In this document: positions 58,404 through 64,000 of the stretch, one piece after another
How the letters are laid out: each line of letters begins with the position of its first letter
How positions within the stretch are numbered: the stretch's first letter is position 1
Source of the DNA: Phalacrocorax aristotelis
Taxonomy: Eukaryota > Chordata > Aves > Suliformes > Phalacrocoracidae
Reading direction: 5' to 3'
Length of the DNA: 64,000 nucleotides
Assembly: GCF_949628215.1 (NCBI RefSeq)
Contig: NC_134278.1
Span: 110,571,777-110,635,776, forward strand
The notes under the pieces: generated by a model
Database searches by the model: none
Told to the model about the DNA's origin: nothing
What the model saw: only the letters and a program-made list of their open reading frames with translations
Position numbers and translations under genes: made by a program

Positions 58404-61400
58404 AATCTTGAAGATTACCCAATTATTTACATAAGTGGGATGGGTTTAGAATTGCTGTTTGAGAAACTTTCTCTTGTTTTATTATTAGCACAAACTGGCT
58501 TGCTGTAGTTCTACAGAACTCAAGAGAGTTGCTCAAAATGTAATTTTTTTCTTCTAGAAAATGAACAGAAAAAAGTAGTTACCCTGCTTGCAACCCTAAC
58601 ATCTTCATTTATACCTAACTGCATTGCATTTTCTGAGCAAGACACAATTTTCCTGGAAGAATATGCTCTTGCATGCCCCAATATACATCAGCGTTCACTT
58701 ATACAGTCACACGTACACAGTTCGCAAGAATATTTGACCAAGGTATGAGCTCCAGAGTACTTGTCTTCTGGCATTAATTTGTTTTTTCAGTCAATAATCA
58801 ATAAGTCACAAATTGTGACTGATGTCATCAGATTTCAAAAGTTTCATCCCTTCAAGTGATATGTCAAGTCTCTGAGAGAGTCTTGCTTCATGCTTGCTGC
58901 CAGCCACCTCATCATCAGTGAATTTCCATATCCTTTTTTTGATGTGCTTGACTCACAGAACAAATTCTGGAATATACCGAGGTAATGAAAATGTGGTATA
59001 TAATCAGTTCTGCTATATGAAGGCTTAGCAATTTGAGAACTAGCACTTAGACTTATTCTGGTTACTTCTGTTTCTTACTATTCTGTCTCAAGGGTTTTAA
59101 ATAATGTCTGCATGGACTGCAGAAGAATCTGACTTCTCTTTCTCCAAAATCATATCCTGTCTTACAGCTGGCAGGAAAGCTTGCAGAGGGAAAAAAACTA
59201 AAGTATACATTTTTAATCTTAGCCCAGTACAATTCAGAATACAGCCGCACAGTTGTCATACTATTCTCCAAATTGCAATTTTCTTATTATTTGCAAAGTG
59301 AAAATAAAATGATCTTATGAACTTCTCAGAATCATAGTTGAGATGAACATGTGCCATTAACCTTTCAAAGCACAGTCTCTTTTTATTGTCGAGATAGGTT
59401 CAAACTATAGAACATATTGTAAATCCCAAAATCGTCTGTATTCCCAACTTAGACAGTTTAATTCCCAAGCAATAGTCCAAGTCAATAAGGACAATCTGAT
59501 AACTTTGATTGAAACCTGAATTCCAATATTGGATGTTTTGATGAGCATCTCTTATCGAGAGCACATCAAATGTTGTTTTAATATTAGAATTGGCCTTTTC
59601 CTGAAAGAAGGAAGACATTTTTATTGTTAAAGCTGTAAAACTGCTATGTATAAAGCCGCAGAAGAAATATCCTGTTATTGTGTGGAAGAGTCTATACCAA
59701 TAAGTACATGAAATACAGGCTAGAAATTGTCAGCCATGCATTTTAGACAGATAAGGGACTGCTGATAGGATCTGAACTGCTGCTGGGAGAACTTCAAAGG
59801 AAATTTATCATTTGATATTATCAATAAGGAGTGATTTGAGTAAGACTCCTAGCTGATCCACCTCAGCAGTGGATCCCACCCCTCCCTTTGCTTTTTATTG
59901 CACCTGTGGTGATGAAGAGGAAAGGAAGAAACAAGAGAATGGGAGGAAAAAGACATCTCTTGTTAGAGTCACGTACACTTTTCATCCTGAATGAAAAAAA
60001 AATACTTAAAATAATCCTTGGTTTTCTGCCCTCTATACAGCTCGAAAGTGAAATTTGGTGAACTCAACAAATCATCTGCACAAGTTTTCTTTAACCTTCC
60101 CCATGATGAATGTGGCATTTCAGGCTCTTGTTCTCAACTGTACCACTTGGCTTTTCTAAATAGATAGGATGTTGCACGCTTCTGGCTAGGGCACAGCTAG
60201 CTAAATCGAAGCAATATTAGGCTAGTCCTCATCGGCAGTGCTCATCTTCTTTCAGCTTCAAACAGTGTTAGAGAAGACCACATAGTCCTGAGAGAAAGAC
60301 CTATTTTATGGGGGGGCTCTGCCTGCAAAAGATCCACTTTAGCACGATATTTTCCAAAGTTCTAGTTCAACTGATCCAAAGTAAAGCTACTCTGCTGCAC
60401 CATCTAGTGACAATGAGAACTGCACTTCAGACGGCTGATCTAATTAAAATATTGCCCCTTTCTTCCAGCCTTATCTCTCACTAGTTACAAAGAATGACAT
60501 CCCAGTGCCTTTGAAGGCACAGGGGACTTCCTGTTATCTGCAATGGTCTGTGGATGTCATTAGTGCTCCCAAAACACTTACAGTAATGCTGGAGGAAGAA
60601 AAAATTCTCCTTATTCCAGTGATGTTTCCATTCTGTCTTTTAGGCCATAGCATGACCATTCTGTGCAGAAGTAAGGCTGAAGCACCAAGTCCTGATGCAA
60701 ATGCAAACCTTCCTAAAATTCTGGTTGCTCGGCTCCTAGACTTAGCTTTGGGAGACTCCAAGGCTCATTAACTACACTTCATTTTACTCTGGCCATTACA
60801 GTAGATGTGATACAACTTTTAAACTAGGAAGCCTGTTTCTTTTATTGAACTCTTTTTACCATCAAACTGAGAAACCAAAGTACCCTTCTTTGGATGGAGG
60901 TCTGCATATTTGTAACTTTGAGACTTCAGCTTTCTCAGAACGCATAGTGTCCCTAGTTAGAGATAATAGCTTTTTTAGTACTTAATATTTGGCTTAGTTC
61001 AATGGAAAGTCCTTGAAATTCTGTGCTTTTTGTCTCTGAAAGTTATTCCACAGACACCTGGATTCTCAAACTTTCTCTGGACATCACATCAGGACAGCTT
61101 TGATGATGACAGGGCCATTGGGTAAACAGCTAGCTCTCTATTGTTTATATGGTCAATGTAATAACATTTAGTTAATATACTTCACTACTAATTTTTCTCA
61201 GTTTATTGATTACAATAAGCTTGCCATAAATATATAATTAGTTTAATAATTGGTGCTACAAATTTATCCAAGCACGTGAAACACATTATTTGGTAAATGA
61301 TGGTTTCATGGTTTGCCTAGCACTAGAAGTGACATACTCTGGGGAGTGGCTAGATGGCACTGGTGCATACTTCTGTGTTACCACACACGCACGACTGTTT

Positions 61401-64000
61401 ATAATGTGATACTTGTTGGTTTAATTTCCTGGGATGTAACTGTTCAGCTGGAGCTTGATGGTGCTATTGCTCTGTACTAATTATAGCACTGTATTGTTAA
61501 GGAAGAAGGTCACTCATACTTAAGTCTCCTTTAGTGTTTCACCCTGGGTTCCCTGGCTTGTGAGATGGATGTTTGCTACAGGAGGAAAGAAATCAACTAA
61601 GTATTATTACAAGACCACTGCTTAGGTGCTGATGGTTCCTATGGCTTTCATAAATTTCTAAATTACCAATACACCCTGCAAATTTTGGCTCTGTATCATT
61701 TTTCCACACCTAAAGTAAACCTGAGAGTAGACAGAGTAGCACTGTTGGCTCTGTGATGCTGTATGCATATCAGAAGGCAATAGCAAGTGCCCGAAAGTGT
61801 TCCCTTTTTTTTTTCCCCCAAGGAATAGCAGTGAATTTTATCATAGTAATACCTAAAAGATATTTGTTCTTTCCAAAACCTAGACCTCTCCATAGTAAAA
61901 AGGAACAGAACTCCCCAATTCAGAGACAGTGAATCTATTAGCTAAAGCTTTACTGTGCCACTGAAAAAGCTTGTAACAATGTCTTAAGGGACTGATTAGG
62001 ATAGTTGGCACTAATTTAATGTATCAATCATGGCCAGGGAAAAGACAAAAATGTGCATAATATCTGTACGCAGTGGTGCTACCTATTGTGTGGGTAGTAC
62101 ACTACATACGACCTAGTGTCTCTCTCTCCCCCACTCTGTGTCGCTTCTGTGACCCAGAGAAAGGGATTGCCTTTGTATGCATAAGAAAAATGTTTGTTAA
62201 ACTTTGTCCTGACTAAGGCATCTGGGACCTAGAGGAATATACATGAGTATATAATAATAAGAAGTCATCATTCAAATTCAACACATGGAGAAAATAGTTA
62301 TAGCATAGCCTATGTGAATGATTACTGCTGAACGCAGATCGAACTGCATGGAAAGCTATATTCAGGAGGAATCCTTAGATGGGCCTGCAAAGTAATTCAC
62401 TTTCTACTCCCCAAAATAGTATTTGAATGGTTCCCATACACCAGAACTAAACTGAATTTTAAGGAGTTTGGAATTACAATTCTGTGGGATATACCCCAAA
62501 ACTAACGGAGTGATTTTGCATTAAGAATATGCCTGAGTGAGAGATGGAGGAGGAAATAGGTTCAGCTGCCAGCATCCTGCTGCCGAAGGGAAGCACAGCT
62601 GCTTGGTCTATTGAGCCACAATATTTGGGTAACAGTGGTTTGGAAATGAGACACTCATTGATATTGCAGCTATTGTGTATTCAGGTCTCTGTAGCTACCA
62701 TCCACGTGGTACCCCGGAGCCCCCTTTCACACCCTGTCTTCGAGCCAGTCACTGAGCAGTGCTCTCAGGACTCTTAGGAAGTGATGTGCCCACTATGGCA
62801 CATGACATGAGAAAGCAGGAAATTTCTCAAAGCAAGCAACTTGACAACAGTACAATCTGATCTCAAAATGAGGAGAGAAAATGCTAGTAAAATGAATTAT
62901 TTGCATATTTTAGTGTGTGCATTGATCTGATATTCACTGGGGTACAGCATTATATGGTGCACCCACACAGCTATACTCTTCCTCCATGCCCTCAGGTTCT
63001 GTATTTTGAACATCGTAAAATTCTTTCCTATAGTTTTGCCAAAGACAGGCTTACTTCATGAAGCTGTTTTAAGGGTCTCACTAGCTATATTGTTTCTGTC
63101 TTCACATTCCTCTCTGGGTTTCTCCAGATGTAATAATTTTCAAGGCTGTTTACAATCTACCCCCATACCTCCTTCATTTAATATCTAGAGGCCAATTCTT
63201 GCCCCCAGCCCATGATGCCAATTTCAATCTTCTGTTGTTTAGACTTTGAATAAGCATCTCGCTTTTTCCCAAGCTGCCCCTACAACCTGGAGAAGTCCAT
63301 CCTAAGTTTCTGCAGAGGTGCTTCTGCAAAGCTACCTCCTCTTGTGAATGAGAGAATTCATACAGGTAGTAAAACATATGAGATAAACTCGCCCCCAAAT
63401 TAATGCTTTATGAAAGTGATAAAGAAGGAAATTAACTTAAATGATACTGTATTGAATTGTATTGTAAAGGACCTGAAATCTAATCAACACAGCCATTATC
63501 TGGGACACCACTCTTAGGGTTCTGCCAGTCTGTACACTGCATTATTATGAAATAATGACATGTTGATAGGCTGAAAAAAAACTAGCTGGTATCAACTTTT
63601 TTTTTTAAAAAAAGTGTAAATCTACTCTACTTCTAGTAACTTCTACATACAAAGCATGGGTGACTGATATAGCATTGCATCTCACAGGGTTCTCCTGGAT
63701 GTGACAAAAGCCTGGAGCTTAAACCTTTAATTAAATTTATTGTTGGATTAACATCAGAGCATCAGGCTGACTCACCAGGTTGTGTGAATGGAGGAAAGTA
63801 AAAAAAAAATGCAGTCTCCCCAACAATAAGGAACTATTTCCATCGATCACAGGGGATCAAGAGTAAGCAAAGAATGAATCTCTAAAAGGAAATTTATCTT
63901 CAAACAGTTATTATACAAATACAAAGGTGGAGGACACACTACTTGAACGTATGTGGATTTTCAAGAGCCTAATTATGAAAATATAACACTATTACATGCA
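58404..64000. other. Unique AT-rich non-coding sequence to the window end
   Basis: No gene recognised. A short inverted repeat made of T and A runs (ACTTTTTTT...AAAAAAAGT) lies near 63596-63615. Open frames are below 90 codons. An 88-codon plus frame (60505-60771) and a 75-codon minus frame overlap each other and look random. Confidence 0.45.
60397..60410 (-). promoter_or_regulatory. Possible weak CTCF-like site
   Basis: GCACCATCTAGTGA keeps the CATCTAGTG core of a reverse-oriented CTCF motif but differs at two positions of the consensus. Weak evidence on its own. Confidence 0.1.

Noticed and set aside
1..64000. CRISPR arrays, operons, phage or plasmid genes, tRNA, rRNA and endogenous retrovirus structure
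   Set aside because: No regularly spaced repeats, no prokaryotic gene organisation, no tRNA-like clover-leaf and no LTR pairs or primer-binding sites were recognised on reading; small RNA genes could still be missed without tools.

Overview
This window looks like non-coding nuclear DNA from a bird, or less likely another sauropsid. The evidence is three short 5'-truncated CR1 LINE tails or tail-like pieces, one of them ending in the diagnostic tandem ATTCTGTG octamers. There is also a fourth, longer CR1 reverse-transcriptase fossil, a few very old MIR-like SINE remnants, several old palindromic repeat fragments, and otherwise sparse repeats in AT-rich unique sequence. Nothing prokaryotic is present: there are no operons, ribosome binding sites or dense ORFs. 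CpG islands were not seen.  I found no intact protein-coding gene. Open frames rarely exceed 100-180 codons, overlap each other on opposite strands, and show no family I recognise. The only recognisable protein-coding sequence belongs to dead CR1 elements at about 21.5-21.7 kb and 27.6-28.2 kb. A few segments have splice-site architecture (34-137, 3891-3963, and 30550-30587 on the minus strand) and could be exons of a lncRNA or of a gene extending beyond the window. These are inferences only.  Layout: 0-7 kb is unique sequence with a perfect 12-bp hairpin, a MIR-like remnant and two candidate plus-strand exons. 7-10 kb has an old palindromic repeat, a small complex rearrangement (inverted repeat flanked by direct repeats), a 12-bp minisatellite and a long (TTTTA)n array. 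10-17 kb has a minus-strand CR1 tail, a second MIR-like fragment and a (CATC)n array. 20-28.5 kb is the most repeat-rich part, with an imperfect palindrome, a plus-strand CR1 tail, an AT-rich palindrome cluster, a minus-strand CR1-like piece and the reverse-transcriptase fossil. 28.5-64 kb is mostly unique AT-rich sequence with homeodomain/octamer-like motif clusters that could be conserved enhancers, isolated GC-rich patches, and simple repeats.  The picture fits an intron of a very large gene or an intergenic gene desert. I did not find a convincing novel biological system. The best leads are the rearrangement at 7.3 kb, the shared 14-mer of three dispersed old repeat copies, the candidate spliced exons at the left edge, and the enhancer-like blocks.
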